DNA from: Trichobilharzia regenti
Taxonomy: Eukaryota; Platyhelminthes; Trematoda; Strigeidida; Schistosomatidae
DNA: 64,000 bases
Assembly (NCBI GenBank): GCA_944472135.2
Contig: OX235270.1
Span: forward strand, 85,755,168 to 85,819,167
Reading direction: 5' to 3'
A program made the position numbers and the translations under genes. The number at the start of each line of letters is the position of its first letter. Position 1 is the first letter of the stretch. The notes under the pieces were generated by a model that had not been told where the DNA came from, made no database searches, and saw only the letters and a program-made list of their open reading frames with translations. Of this stretch, positions 1-11,465 are shown piece by piece.

Positions 1-312
1 TTTCACCACGGATTAAAATAAGTTAAAGAACCATTGAAAACCAAGGAGGACTGGATAGCTGTTTTGTTCTCCATCATCTGCTCATTAGTAAGCACCCACC
101 AGAATTCGAACCCATAACCTTCTGATTTCAAGGATAGCTCGTATACCACTCAGCTACTGAAACCCGATTCAACGGCCTATGGATTGCAACTCCCAACAAA
201 TCTTAATTTCAGAATGACCACCATCCAATATCATTCCGTTTTCAAACGTCAAACACCTCATATGTCTACAAACCAACTCTTCGAAATTGATGTGATACTT
301 GATAGTGCCTAG
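1..312 (-). mobile_element. Hammerhead-bearing tRNA-like SINE copy (H1), cut by window edge
   Basis: Read on the minus strand, this copy has a head segment, then a tRNA-like part with a recognisable B box (GGGTTCGAATTC) near 100-115, then a decayed hammerhead region that keeps an AAAACAGCTATCCAGTCCTCC-like stem III/stem I segment around 35-60. It runs out at the window start in the conserved 3' segment. It aligns by eye with the better copy at 49666-50151. It abuts the next copy head to head. The outer head boundary near 312 is approximate. Confidence 0.6.
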
Positions 313-690
313 CTTCAGGACGAAGTTGTTTGTAGTTCCAGTAGGTATTCGTGTCCATTGGGATCAACCAACCCGGGTGTGAGGACAAATACTCGCCGAT
401 AACATTGGTTGGCGGTCGCGCTAAAATTAAGAATTGGTGGAAGTTAGAATTCATGGAACTTTAAATTGGGTCCCAGTAGTTGAGGTGCATACGAACTTTC
501 CTTGAAACCGGAAAGTCATGGATTCGAACCTTGGCTGAGGGAGTACTGATGAAGAGTTCCAACCGAGGATGAAACAGCTGTCCGTAACTCTCTGGCTTCC
601 AATCTTTCTCTAACTGAAATAAGCTTTATTTATCTCAGCACTTTCATTTATAATCGGAGTAATATTATCAGTGAGTTTGTATTTAAATAA
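313..690 (+). mobile_element. Hammerhead-bearing tRNA-like SINE copy (H2)
   Basis: This is a plus-strand copy of the same family: head (about 313-470), tRNA-like part (about 468-540, B box GATTCGAACC), hammerhead region (541-596) and 3' segment up to about 690. The ribozyme region keeps stem III as the palindrome ACAGCTGT (574-581) followed by C at 582. Stem II (from 556) contains mismatches and the core C3 position (549) reads A. It lies head to head with the minus-strand copy at 1-312, so the first 690 bases form one imperfect inverted pair. Confidence 0.65.
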
Positions 691-1979
691 CATTTATACA
701 ACATAATATAAATTGATTGAAGTGAAAGATTTCCTTTTATCCTAAATGGAAATAAAATATAAATCACCTAGTTTTATCTCATGAACTAGGTGATAAATAA
801 CAAAATTAATTTTAACATAGGACAGGATATATGAGTTCATCATTTTCTAATAAATATATTCACGTGTGAACCATTGTGATTTTAAGCCTCTGCCGCAACT
901 AACAAAATTTTTTATTGCCTGTTAGCATTCTTTTATTATACTTAAAGGCTCAAAGATAACTTGATAATGTTAAAGTTATTAAACTATTTGTTATTTAAAA
1001 GGTGACATAGCTATTTATGAATAAAAATGAGAGAGAGAGATCACTTCCGTTTAAGTTTATAAAATTTCTGCTTAACTTGTGGTTTACATTCACTTGAGTT
1101 ACTCCCTTCTTCTTTAAACAGCCGAATAGATTCCTCTATATACCTGTCGCTGAAAATAAACCTTAGGACGAATGGTACAGTCTTATTCATATGCATATAA
1201 ATGCTTGTATATGCACATAATACTTTCTAAGCTTACCGTATAGCTGGAAACGGAAGTTATAAAACTTCATTCCAAAAGACATTCTCTCAACCTGTGTATA
1301 TCGTTCGAAATTCTGTCAAAAAGTTACTGTGAACGACAATAAATTTTCTTTATATAAACTGGTTTATTAAACAATATGAATTCGCAGTTCAAAACAAGTA
1401 GACTAGGTGAACAGGATACAGTATATTTCTTCTCAGTTCTTATTATACAAAATTTTTGAAGGCTCACTTATAATATGTAAAGAACTAAGGATAAAAGGTT
1501 TGCAGGCTTCACATATTTATCACAGGCATTTAGGAATTACTGAAACCGATTTTAATTTTAACTCAGTAGACAATGAATATAAGCTGTCAAAATGCAGTGC
1601 GTGATGGGGGGATTTCAGCTTCATTCAGTAGTTAATGGTGATATATAGAAGCGATCGAGCGTTATGCGAAGCCATTTGAGAGAAAAAAAATAAACTAGAA
1701 ATTAGTTGTCACTGATAAGAGTTCAGTGTTATCAGCTTTTGGTGTAATGTTTTCAAATAGCAAGGTACTATGTGTATTGATTTCGAAGAATTTTTACTTC
1801 ATGTTATAGAGGAAAGTAACATTAGTAAGCAAGATTTAATCTTGACATGTATATTTAATGTGAGATTTGTAGTTTTTATCACTTTTACGGTCAGTTGTTA
1901 CTATTTACTTTGACAGATAATATTATCAGTTAGACTGGGTAGTTAATGATGACACTTACCATTCTGCAGAGTTGATGCC
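691..1979. other. Non-coding stretch, presumed intron
   Basis: AT-rich sequence with many stops in all frames and no coding segment, RNA gene or repeat family that I recognise. There is a short GA run near 1030-1042. It lies within the proposed phosphatase gene, downstream of the Ig2 exon. Confidence 0.5.
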
Positions 1980-2155
1980 CGTCCCACTTGCCGAATGGTT
2001 AACTAGCTTACCTCGTAAACTTAAGGTCCTGGGTTGGATATCCAGTGGGCCCATATCTTCATGATGCTGGAATACCAAATCCATGAGAAAGTGCTGTTCA
2101 CTACTCCCTGATAACAAAGGTTTTTCAACTTGTGTCAATCTGTGATTTAAATTGA
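1980..2155 (+). mobile_element. Decayed hammerhead/tRNA-like SINE copy (H3)
   Basis: It keeps the tRNA-like phrase of the family (A-box-like GAATGGTTAACTAGC, then AAGGTCCTGGGTTGGATATCC near 2022-2043) and a trace of the following hammerhead and 3' segment. The ribozyme core is no longer recognisable. Family membership rests on alignment by eye to the 49666-50151 element. Confidence 0.5.
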
Positions 2156-2675
2156 AATAAAAATCCTACTTGGATCTTTGAAATGACTAAATCCTGCCTT
2201 TATTCTAACTGCAAACGTTGAGATGAAAGGGAAATGTTTTCAGAGACTATGTTCTTGAAACTACAGATGACTAGTGTTTTCCTTGAGGGTCACAAGTCAA
2301 ATGATGATAACTTATCAATTACCTCAATATATGATAGAGTGATAGGGACTTTCCTTGTGGAGATGATTAATTCAATCGTTTTGGTAGATTTCTAGCATAA
2401 ATGAAATGAATTCAAAGGCTCGTTCCTTGAGAACAGTATTGTTTATACCACCATCTAGGCTTACTGTAGAAGGATTGTTTTCTACCTTGAAGCTATTTAA
2501 AGCTGTTTAAAAAAAAAGCTTTAATATCGCAGTAAAAGCTTCAGATGTCGTCACAAACAGTCATACTTCAGTCTTCCATCTAATTGATAAAGGTAATAGA
2601 ACTTATACCATGTCCACCAAGCCAACAATTTCTGAAATAGTCTAACCAACATACATAAATGTGAATTAAAGTATT

Positions 2676-2722
<47 letters not shown>

Positions 2723-3300
2723 CGGTTACCTTCCCAAAGTTATTTATGTTTATGGAATTAAAAGTTTCCTACACTCCAAATTTTTATTTTACCATTTAAT
2801 GTGGAAAATGACTTTTCTAATAACAAAAGAGATTAGCTTTATCAAAATACTGATATATTCTTAATGAGGAGGAGGCAGTTGCGTGTTTCGATTTTTCTTG
2901 ACTGTTCCACCTAATTTTCCTCGATTATTTGCTAAAAGCAGACTTGATAGACTCACGTTAAAAAGGATACTGGATAAATATAAGAAAATATAATATAATC
3001 ACTTTAAAGAGTAAGAAGGTGGAAAGAGTTTGAATTTGGTTCTGTTCTGTTAAGGAGGTTCGCATATCAATGAACTGAATTGTCTTAGGTAGCTGAACAC
3101 AATACTTATGTTTGCTTGATACCGATATGTGTTCGGTTGGTTGAAACGAGTATTATTCCATCGATTACTACTTCAAATATGCAAAGAATGATAAGAGACC
3201 ACTTTCGAAATTTGGCTGAAATTAAATAAAGATTTCATGAATAGAAAACACATAAAACGATTTTTTCCAGTAAACGTTTCATTCAGTTTATTTTACCTAC
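2156..3300. other. Presumed intron 3' of the Ig2 exon, with one AT microsatellite
   Basis: No exon was found here on either strand. In particular I did not find the continuation of Ig2, which should carry its second cysteine, so the next exon probably lies left of the window. The only structure is the AT tract listed separately. Confidence 0.45.
2678..2722. repeat. (AT)n microsatellite
   Basis: About 22 uninterrupted AT dinucleotides. Confidence 0.95.
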
Positions 3301-3471
3301 CAACAAGTGTTATCCGTTTGTCATTACTTTGAATAGGAATTTCATTTTTTAGCCAAATAACTGACGGCTGAGGATGTCCGGAGACTTCACAGTCCATTCT
3401 AGCCACATCACCAACGGCTGCTGAACTAGCCTTCGGTGGTACATGGATAACTGGATAGCCATCAGGTATTC
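3301..3471 (-). CDS. Lar: Lar-type receptor tyrosine phosphatase, exon with first half of Ig domain 2
   Basis: An internal exon of 171 nt on the minus strand. The acceptor is TTCTAG (AG at 3473-3472), leaving two bases that complete the codon begun by the upstream exon (phase 1). The encoded segment starts IPDGYPVI. This matches the linker between Ig1 and Ig2 of Lar/PTPRF/PTPRS/PTPRD proteins, which has the form IP-x-GFP-x-I. After it come the first Ig2 cysteine (MDCEVSG), the core Trp (VIWLKN) and RITLVG. The second Ig2 cysteine is not in this exon. Two donors are possible: GTAGGT after 3301 (phase 1, used here) or GTAAAA after 3297 (phase 2). The protein would be a single-pass adhesion receptor with tandem cytoplasmic phosphatase domains, none of which lie in this window. 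Robo-like proteins are the main alternative, but they lack this linker. Confidence 0.7.
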
Positions 3472-4618
3472 CTAGAATAATAAAAAGAGACTGAACATTT
3501 AGTAATGATAACAGAATATAGATAATTATGAGAACTAAGAAGTGGTACCAGATATCATCACACATAGTTCATGTTTATTATGACCAGTCAAGTTTGGCCC
3601 CTTTGAGAAAAATCACTCTAGGATGAAACAAAAGTCAACCTATTCGCACCAAAAGTATCCTGAGTGTTGTCCTGATTGATGTTCCTTAGAATGCTGCTGG
3701 GGAACCCAGAGGGGTACCACTATCAAAATGTTTGAGCAAAGAAAGTTAGAATATATTTACAGGTTGATGCAGGCTCGTTTTGTTTCCTGAACTCTATTCA
3801 ACAATATACATTATGAATAGAGTCAAGATACAAGTTACAAAACTTCTAAACGTACATTTTCACAATGACTTCGAGTTATAGATAGAAATTATGGGGAACA
3901 TAATTCCAAAAATGATGTGAGTAGACAAATTATTCAGTGTTCAAAGACCAACTATTTATAATATCATTAGACGAGGTAGAGGGTAGAATTCAGATTTCGC
4001 TTGAAATCAAAACGGGTAGGTATCATTTTCCGAATACTCCAGAGTAGCTTACAGAAGCCAACAGAGTAGAACAACTGCTGAATACATGGTAAATACGATC
4101 TGTCAGTTTGACAAAATACATACAGCCTGCTCTTATAACTCAAAATCACAGTACCTGCTCAGACACTTTGTGACAAATGTATGCATATATATCTACGCTT
4201 ATGATAATTGAAATGTGATGGAAAACCCTGACTGTTTTTATGCGGAGCTTTTAAAACATAATATCATAAATCAAATCCAATTGTGCGAGCTTTGCAACAC
4301 CTAATAGGGTATTTACTTTAATTGAGATGAGTTTATATTGGATCTACGCAAGTTTCCACTGAATCAATAGAACTCTAAATAGTTATCTTCAGAACAAACA
4401 AGAATGGTGTCACAAAACAATGAAAAAGGCACTTAGAAATATTAACCATGTCCAAATTGTCTGCAATAGAATGTGAACGAATCACTTTCTTCATGCTGAA
4501 GTGAAATAACTGACACTGAAACACAATGATACTTTGGGCTTTGTTATTAAAACTCAACGTTTGTGTACTTGAATGCGATTTCAAGTGAATATTTGACTGA
4601 GTTGTTGAATCTGTCAAA

Positions 4619-4853
4619 TTTTTTTTTCCTTCACGTTCCCCAGTGGAACATAGGGCTCCTAGCTAGTGGCTTCAAGTTTCTATAGCAGTGTTTAATTTTA
4701 CAGGATGGGGTTGCTAGACTCATGCCCAAACTTTCCTCTTTACCAGAATTATTTCTGGCTTAGTGAGGTAAAGGAGTGCGTCGGTGGCCAGGGATCGAAC
4801 CCCGGATCATGTGCATGGTCGGCGAGCTTCTTAACCGCTGTACCACCGACGCA
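4619..4853 (-). mobile_element. tRNA-headed SINE, RTE-tailed subfamily (A1)
   Basis: On the minus strand the element begins GCGTCGGTGG and has a tRNA-like head with B box GGGGTTCGATCCC. A middle segment (TTACCTCACTAAGCC and following) leads to a tail containing CTATGTTCCACTGGGG and ending in a run of A. The last ~30 bases resemble the 3' end of the RTE-like LINEs in this window. It lies in sense to the proposed host gene, inside its intron. Confidence 0.8.
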
Positions 4854-5136
4854 AAGAAAAAGTCACTATTAACATCAAAATGAACATGTGTGGAAATCGC
4901 TGAATGATATGAGTGATTTTGGCTTACCTCTAAATTTATTTCTTCGCCTTTCAGAAAAACTGTGTCATTAATCGAATAACTGATTATATGTGCTTAAAAC
5001 CATTACCTGAAGATCCAAAATAAACAATTAACCAGAGTACTTTGTTCTTTTCAGTTGCTGTCATGGCAAGTTAAGTGATTAAGATCATTTAAGTATCGCT
5101 AAATGATAAAGCGTTTTACTGTCCAGACAATAAAGC

Positions 5137-5169
<33 letters not shown>

Positions 5170-5174
5170 TATAT
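5137..5174. repeat. (AT)n microsatellite with one G interruption
   Basis: An AT dinucleotide tract with a single ATGTAT interruption near 5150. Confidence 0.9.
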
Positions 5175-5703
5175 CGAAAAGCCTTATGCTTATATGTAAG
5201 ATTTAGTGACTTCTGCAGCTACCCTTTTCGATCGAATTTCAAATCGCATCACGTAATCTGCTTTACAGCATAAATGGCAACCAAGGAAACAAGCGAAAAT
5301 GCATGGTGATATGTACTACTGACTGGTCGACTTAAGTATCTAGATGCTACCCTCATCACCCAGATGGAAAGAATTTCAACAGCAAACAACCTTTTTGCTC
5401 GTTTATGGCCAAGCTAATGAACGGTGTACCCAGTTTGATTCAGCTCAGAGAACCAAATCACTTCTTGTTTACCAATTGCAACATCAAGCAAATCACATAT
5501 TGTGATCTGAATTATTCGAGTTTCCAAAAGCAACTGTCGTAAAATTTCAACTTGGACTGTAAAATTATAGATCACGAATCAATTTACACATTGTAAAATT
5601 TGACACAGTGTGGTTAGGCGTAATTCTGCTAGTTTGATTTAACTCAGCTAAATGAGTTCAGTGTGTAGATCACTTCTATCTATTTTTTATTACTTTTATT
5701 TTT

Positions 5704-5879
5704 GATTAAAGCTTGATTCCACACTGTATTTTTGGTACAAGTATGGAATTTTCAGCATGGATATCGGTAGCCCAAATTTTGAAGGCCAAACATAGATATT
5801 AGGTATGCGTCGGCAGGGGATCGAACTTCGGACCATGTGCATGGTCGGCGAGAGTTCTAACCACTGTGCCGTCGACGCA
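5704..5879 (-). mobile_element. tRNA-headed SINE, CR1-tailed subfamily (B1)
   Basis: On the minus strand it has the same GCGTCG head as subfamily A, then a short body (GATATCCATGCTGAAAATTCC) and the tail TTGTACCAAAAATACAGTG, ending near GGAATCAAGC. This tail matches the 3' terminus of the CR1-like LINEs. The head is slightly decayed. Confidence 0.8.
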
Positions 5880-8834
5880 CTACTGGTTGATGTTAATCAT
5901 GTCCAAATACTCGTACCAATCAGTGGTATATAGTACACGCTTTGTGTTTTATCTGTCCAGGTAATCGAAATGAATCCATGTTTAGGTCTGTTTATATCAT
6001 GATATCTGTATTTATTCATCTAAAAGAAACCTTTTCTCCAAAAGTAACTGATATAGTTGTCTGCTGGTTTTCACTATATTTATCAAATTCATATGATTGT
6101 CTGGTTATCGTCTTGTGGGAACATTTTGTACGACTTACAACTTTTCTACTGGTTAGTGGTTACTTTAGCATTATGTAACTGAGGTTTGAGCTGAAAAATG
6201 AACACGGGTTTTGGAAGATTGCAGACTGGGACTTACTGATAAGTGTCAAAAAGCACGACATGCATATCCAGAGTTTCTAGCCCAGTTACGATGAGTACTT
6301 ATGCATTACTGTGTCGTAGTACACGTCATAAATGTATTAATCAGGGTTGTAATATTCTGAATATCAGCACTGATTATTCACCTGAGAAAATTTTAACTAA
6401 CACGATTATCAAAAGCTAATAATCATAACCATTATTGGGAAGAAATTATAAACGGTTTCCAATAATGTAACATGAAAATGAGAAGAATGGACAAAAGTTC
6501 CTTCAATCAACTAGACAGACATTATTATTCACATGAAGCACTAATATAATTAATACGTAGTTGATCGTCTCCAAAAATAGACTTTGTTTACAATAAATTT
6601 GGTCAGATATTACTCCCATTAGTTACTAAAACTTCCGTTGCATAAGTCTCATAAGTGGCTATTTAAATAACTTAAAAAATTTATCTATTGTCGTTTCGTG
6701 GTATACTCCCCAAAATGAAGAAAAGTATATATTCTACAAACATTTAGAATATTAATTTAGTGATTTAAAACTACATTTTTGTAGTAAACCACGAAGTGGT
6801 GATAGTCATTCATGTTCATGACTTTTAGGAATGATCAGTAAACCCACTTATAATAATTGAGTATGGAATGTAGACATAAGTGAGAAAAATATCTGACCTT
6901 CTGAAATTAGGTGGTGATTTAATTTTACTTATTGAACCCTATTAAAAGGTGTAGTTGCTAGATGCTAAAAGAACTTTCACAGTTATTCTGCTAAGCCATC
7001 TAGGTAATAACTGATCCCCTGTAGGATTGTCTAGTGTATCAGCAGTAGTTTTGTGTCATTTAGAATTGTAATCATATTGCACTGGTTATTGATATTCTTT
7101 TAAGTGAATTCAATTTGAACGAGACACTAATACTGGTGACGAACAAGCTACCAGTTTGTATCACCACTACCTTATTGCTGTGAGATCATCAGAAGCACGA
7201 GTGAAGCAGTAAAAGCTTTCAGCAACATATAAGCTGTTATGCATTTATATACTTTCTGTGTTAGTGTTGACTAGCTTTCCATGGGGAACTAACTGAAAAG
7301 ATATATGTTTCTTCTTTGAAATTTTTGTTTTTGTAAATATGTAGATGGGAATTTATAGCTTACTGTAAGAGAAATCTGTTATATTTAGTAAACCATCACT
7401 CTTGGTTTAGGAAATGTTATTATTATAGTAGGAATAAATTTGAAGACTTTGATATAATGCCGAAGATCAGCAAAACAAGGGGATGCTTTTGATGCTGCTG
7501 TGTTCTGTGAATTTAATGGTTTAACTATGACGCTCTCATTCTACTTCCCAACAACACCTTTAGCTCTAGTTTTATTGTATATGGAGCCTTCAGAATTCTT
7601 CGTTGACGAAACGTCCATTTTTCTTAGCTGTCCGTACTGTCCTTGGTTGTCCTCAGATGTATATATATCTTTTTGTAACGATATTCACATGTGTTGATAC
7701 TGGTAAATTCGCTGACCTGGTATGTCTCCTTGTGGTTGTAAAACATTTTTTACTGCGTGGCTATTAAGTGAAAATTAATTTAAGTATCAGGCTTCTAGGA
7801 ATTCTCTGTCATTCTTTGTATTTCCATTGTCTAAACTTATAAAATTATCTCACTCGATGTGATGCCACAGCCCATGTAAACAACCAAGAACAACATTTAC
7901 GCTTTCAATGAAAACACATAAATAGCGGTTGACTACGGTTCTATAACTCCTTGTATTGAAACACTTGTATAGAAAACCAAAAATGTGGATAGGGTGGTAA
8001 ATGTCACAGTCGGCGGTATAAGGCAGTACTGAATGCCTACAGTAAACTGATGGTGTTGATATAACTGAAATTAAAGTGGTTTCTTATATTCAGACGATTT
8101 ACTAGAAAATTTATGGTTTTCATCGTGTTGCAACAAGATGGTTGGTGAATTCTGCTTAACACATGAAATTTCCTTCCCTTCGAGACATATGAACTTTAGC
8201 TTTAAAATTCATCAAGAATTCTAATTTTTTGTAGCAGTTAATTAAAAAGGATTACGTTTTAATTTTTTTTCGCTTGAAATGCACATTGTACTATCTGCTG
8301 TAGAGATAACCGAAGTGAACCAGATTAAATGTGTGCACTTTGAAATTCCATGGTCTGTAAAATAATAATCCCTTCAGACTTATTCGGGTAGATCTCTTTC
8401 TATTATTTTTGGATTCCCCTTACGTCTGATAAAAAAGTCAGTTCAATTTCAGTTGGTGACACTAATGATCTATATATAGCACTAATCTGAGGCCTTATTC
8501 AGTTGAATTGATTTCATTTTTTTTAGTTAAGACTACAGGTATACAAAAATTCGTTTTCAGTCTATGAATTAAGCTAATTTATCCGCTTCATGAATTGTTT
8601 CTCAGTAAAAAGCGTTATCAGATAAAAAGGCTAAAAAGTATAACTGAATAGAGAACTGTTTCTGTATTCATTAGAAGCTTTGGTTTTCCCTTTGAATTGA
8701 CGTTAACGTCATTAAAAGCAAAGTGAATATAAAATATATACAAATAGCAGTAATAGCCATGTATATTGGGAAACAAAGTACTTAAAAGGTATTTAGTGTA
8801 TCTTTCAGAAATATGTTTGTGTGTATTAACTTAC

Positions 8835-9131
8835 GGTCATTCGTATCGTACACAGTTAAATACGCTGAAGCGCTATCGCCTCCAACATGATTTCTTGTTA
8901 TGCACTGAACTTGTAAACCATTCTGTCCTCGATGTACTTTGGTTAAGCGTAACAAACTGCCTTCTGGAATATTTAAAACCCCACCAACTCCTGGAGCAGT
9001 CCGGCTAACTTGACGATCAAGCAGAAAATTTACTGTAGGGGTTGGATTCCCAGTTACACGGCAGAAGAAGAGTGCTGTTTCTCCGCTTATCACTTTCACA
9101 TTGCTCGGTGGCTCAATGATTTTGGCTGGAC
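8835..9131 (-). CDS. Lar: Lar-type receptor tyrosine phosphatase, exon with Ig domain 1
   Basis: A symmetrical phase 1-1 exon of 297 nt on the minus strand, bounded by acceptor TCCCAG (AG at 9133-9132) and donor GTAAGTT. It encodes one whole Ig domain: PAKIIEPPSNVKV, first cysteine in FFCRVTGNP, second cysteine in VQCITRNHVGG, and terminal strand SAYLTVYD. The next residues (TND, then R built across the splice) lead into the IPDGYP linker of the following exon. Position and sequence fit Ig1 of Lar-type receptors, which binds heparan sulfate and other ligands at axon terminals. Oddities: the usual core Trp is replaced in TVNFLLD, and the lysine-rich loop that follows it in vertebrate and fly Lar (KKGKK-like) reads LLDRQV here. 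Confidence 0.75.
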
Positions 9132-10910
9132 CTGGGAAACAAAAAGATATTTATTGCAGATAGGTTAGCGAAAATTAAATTAAGTAATAATACACTGTAT
9201 AAATCTCATATTTCTAGTGAATACAGAGAGGAAAATTGTTTGTCTTAGTCAAGAAACAAGTATTTCATTGTTACATTAGTCATTGACCTGTTACTTAAAC
9301 CAGAAAAAATCGAAATTCCACCAAAAAGCTGCATTTTTTAACAGACATGAGAAAACAGTAGTCGTGTGTCCTTTGAAGTAGATTCTGTCAGCCAGCAAGT
9401 AAAAGGGTGATATATTTTTACCAGTGCATGATGATAATTCTTCAAATGCTTAGTCCCCTAAAATGGCTTTACTAGTTTTGAAGTTTTATTTACCCAGCGC
9501 TTACGTTGTGTGACCAGATGTCCTAATGTCATGAAAAAAGTCGTAAAATACATGGAATAAAACCAAAAAAGTACTTTTGTTCTACTCATCAGGATAAAAG
9601 GACTATAGTAAACAATCTGTGTCATTCTATTGCTTCCGGACTTCTCAAAATTTATTTCAGGTCATTCACAAGCATCAAAGTTTGATAATAATAATAATAA
9701 TGGGATACTAGCTTTAGTGAAACCTAATAAATTAAACAATTTAATAACATTTCAGTCAGGACGTCAACAGTAGTACGACAGTAACTATTTCAGGAGGTAC
9801 AGGTGTAATCGGGACAATATATTTCCTTAATAAATGCAAAACACTGCATTGAATTCACCTTTTTTACACTATCAGGTATTAAAACCAAGACGACATCCGT
9901 TGAATTGCTCCCGTGCGATAAAGGTATGATCGTTATCCTGCATCAAAGATTATCCTAATTTCAAAAGACAGTAAAACGCTTATAGCATCAAAGTGAGTGA
10001 ACTGTCTGCTGAACGGTCGTCGGCTATAGAGAACTTCCAGGCTGCACAACACTTGGTTACAATCAAATTTATTGGACGTTGGTCATCAGAACAGTCAAAT
10101 AAGAATCGGAAACAAAATAAGCCAGGTTTCAGTGAAATAAGTAAGTGGATGATTCCATATTAGTTTGTTTATTAGATGTATTAGATGTATAAATGTATAA
10201 GAACACAGATGAATACTGCTCAAGAAAGTACACATTTCAGAATTCGCTACTGGAAATAGGAAAATAATGCAATGAGGCTACTTAGTCCTGGAAATATATT
10301 TACCAGCGAAAAACTGAAAAGTGGTGGGTTTTATTTGTAACATGAACACTGCTTTTCACCTTTTTTTGTCTATCAGCTATAATGTAACTCAACACCACAA
10401 TATCAAGCACCATCAATGAGGAATTCTGAAAAGAGAAACATAATTGTGCCTTTTAAAAATTTCAATAAAGGAAGAAAAGCTGAACGGAATTATACTCTCA
10501 CGAAATCAGTCAGTTTAGTCATTGAATACGATATGAATTAGCACCATGCACAAAATAAGATTTGAGTAAAAAAGGGAATCAGCCGTTAGGATAACGTATT
10601 CATAACAGTTAGTTATCATACATTTTATGTTACTCAACAAAAATCAGAAACCTAAAGGTCAGGAGGTCATCCATAAATGACTGTTATCAACTTGGGCATT
10701 GATAACCACCCCTTGAATTTTATTTAAAACTGTTATTATCTGTTGAGTTTAACTTATTTTCAAGTTTATACTTGTTAGTTAGTGTTTCTGCATAACTGTT
10801 TTAGACTCCTAATGTTGATACACCGATTATAAGCTAGTAAGCATATTTGTGTTGCTAGACTTTAAGTCTACATTAAATTTCATTGATAATATTTGTTTAT
10901 CTATTGATTG
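9132..10910. other. Non-coding stretch
   Basis: Intron sequence with a short ATA repeat (about 9686-9702). I recognise no exon, RNA gene or mobile element here. Confidence 0.5.
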
Positions 10911-11085
10911 ATTACAGCTTGATTCCACACCGTATTTTTGGTACAAGTATGGAATATTCAGCATGTGATATCAGTAGCTCAAATTTTGCAGGCCGACCAT
11001 AGATATCAGGTGTGCGTCGGCAGGGGATCTAAATTCGGACCAAGTGCATGGTCGACGAGAGTCCTAACCGCTGTGCCACTGACGC
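10911..11085 (-). mobile_element. tRNA-headed SINE, CR1-tailed subfamily (B2)
   Basis: A minus-strand copy with head GCGTCAGTGG, the body motif GATATCACATGCTGAATATTCC, the tail TTGTACCAAAAATACGGTG and a GGAATCAAGCTGTAATCAA end. Its B box is partly decayed (the plus strand reads GGGGATCTAAATTCGG). Confidence 0.8.
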
Positions 11086-11299
11086 TTGATCGCCATGTCA
11101 AGAAATGTTGCCTAGATCATTGAAAGGTCCAAAAGAAACCTCTTGTACTCGCTGACACTCTCAGCACCATCTTATTCAGGGGCGCATGTATATCATGCCA
11201 ATAAAATATCAATAAACGCAACAGCCTGATGAATATTTTCAACCTCTTAACACCTCTGGTACGCAAAAGCTCATACTATTTACGGGAACAAATTTCCTC

Positions 11300-11465
11300 G
11301 TGGTAGCATTTGACAGATACAAGCAACAGAAAGGTTGACTTAACAGTGGGTGAGTAATGATAAAGAGTCTCAAACTCGGACGAAAAAGTTGCCCAGTACT
11401 CCGAGGTTTACCAATGGTTATCTAACTAATTTCAGCTTGTGATCAATCCTCTGACTTAACGAAAA
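11300..11465 (+). mobile_element. Partial hammerhead-bearing SINE copy (H4)
   Basis: It has a hammerhead-like segment near 11350-11402, with stem II GAGTC...GGAC, GAAAAAGTTGCC in place of the stem III palindrome, then CAGTACTCC. The family 3' segment follows (CCAATGGTTATCTAACTAAT and following). The tRNA-like head is not clear, so the copy is truncated or decayed at its left end. Confidence 0.55.

Larger units (their letters stand above)
3472..8834 (-). other. Intron (5,363 bp) between the Ig1 and Ig2 exons
   Basis: Bounded by the donor GTAAGTT at 8834 and the acceptor TTCTAG at 3472. Both flanking exons are interrupted in phase 1. It holds two SINEs (4619-4853 and 5704-5879) and an AT tract (5137-5174). 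Between 5880 and 8834 I see no coding segment, RNA gene or recognisable repeat. Confidence 0.65.

Noticed and set aside
8835..9131. Robo-type assignment for the Ig exons
   Set aside because: Ig1 has some Robo-like phrases, but the Ig1-Ig2 linker IPDGYPVI is the Lar-type signature and is absent from Robo.
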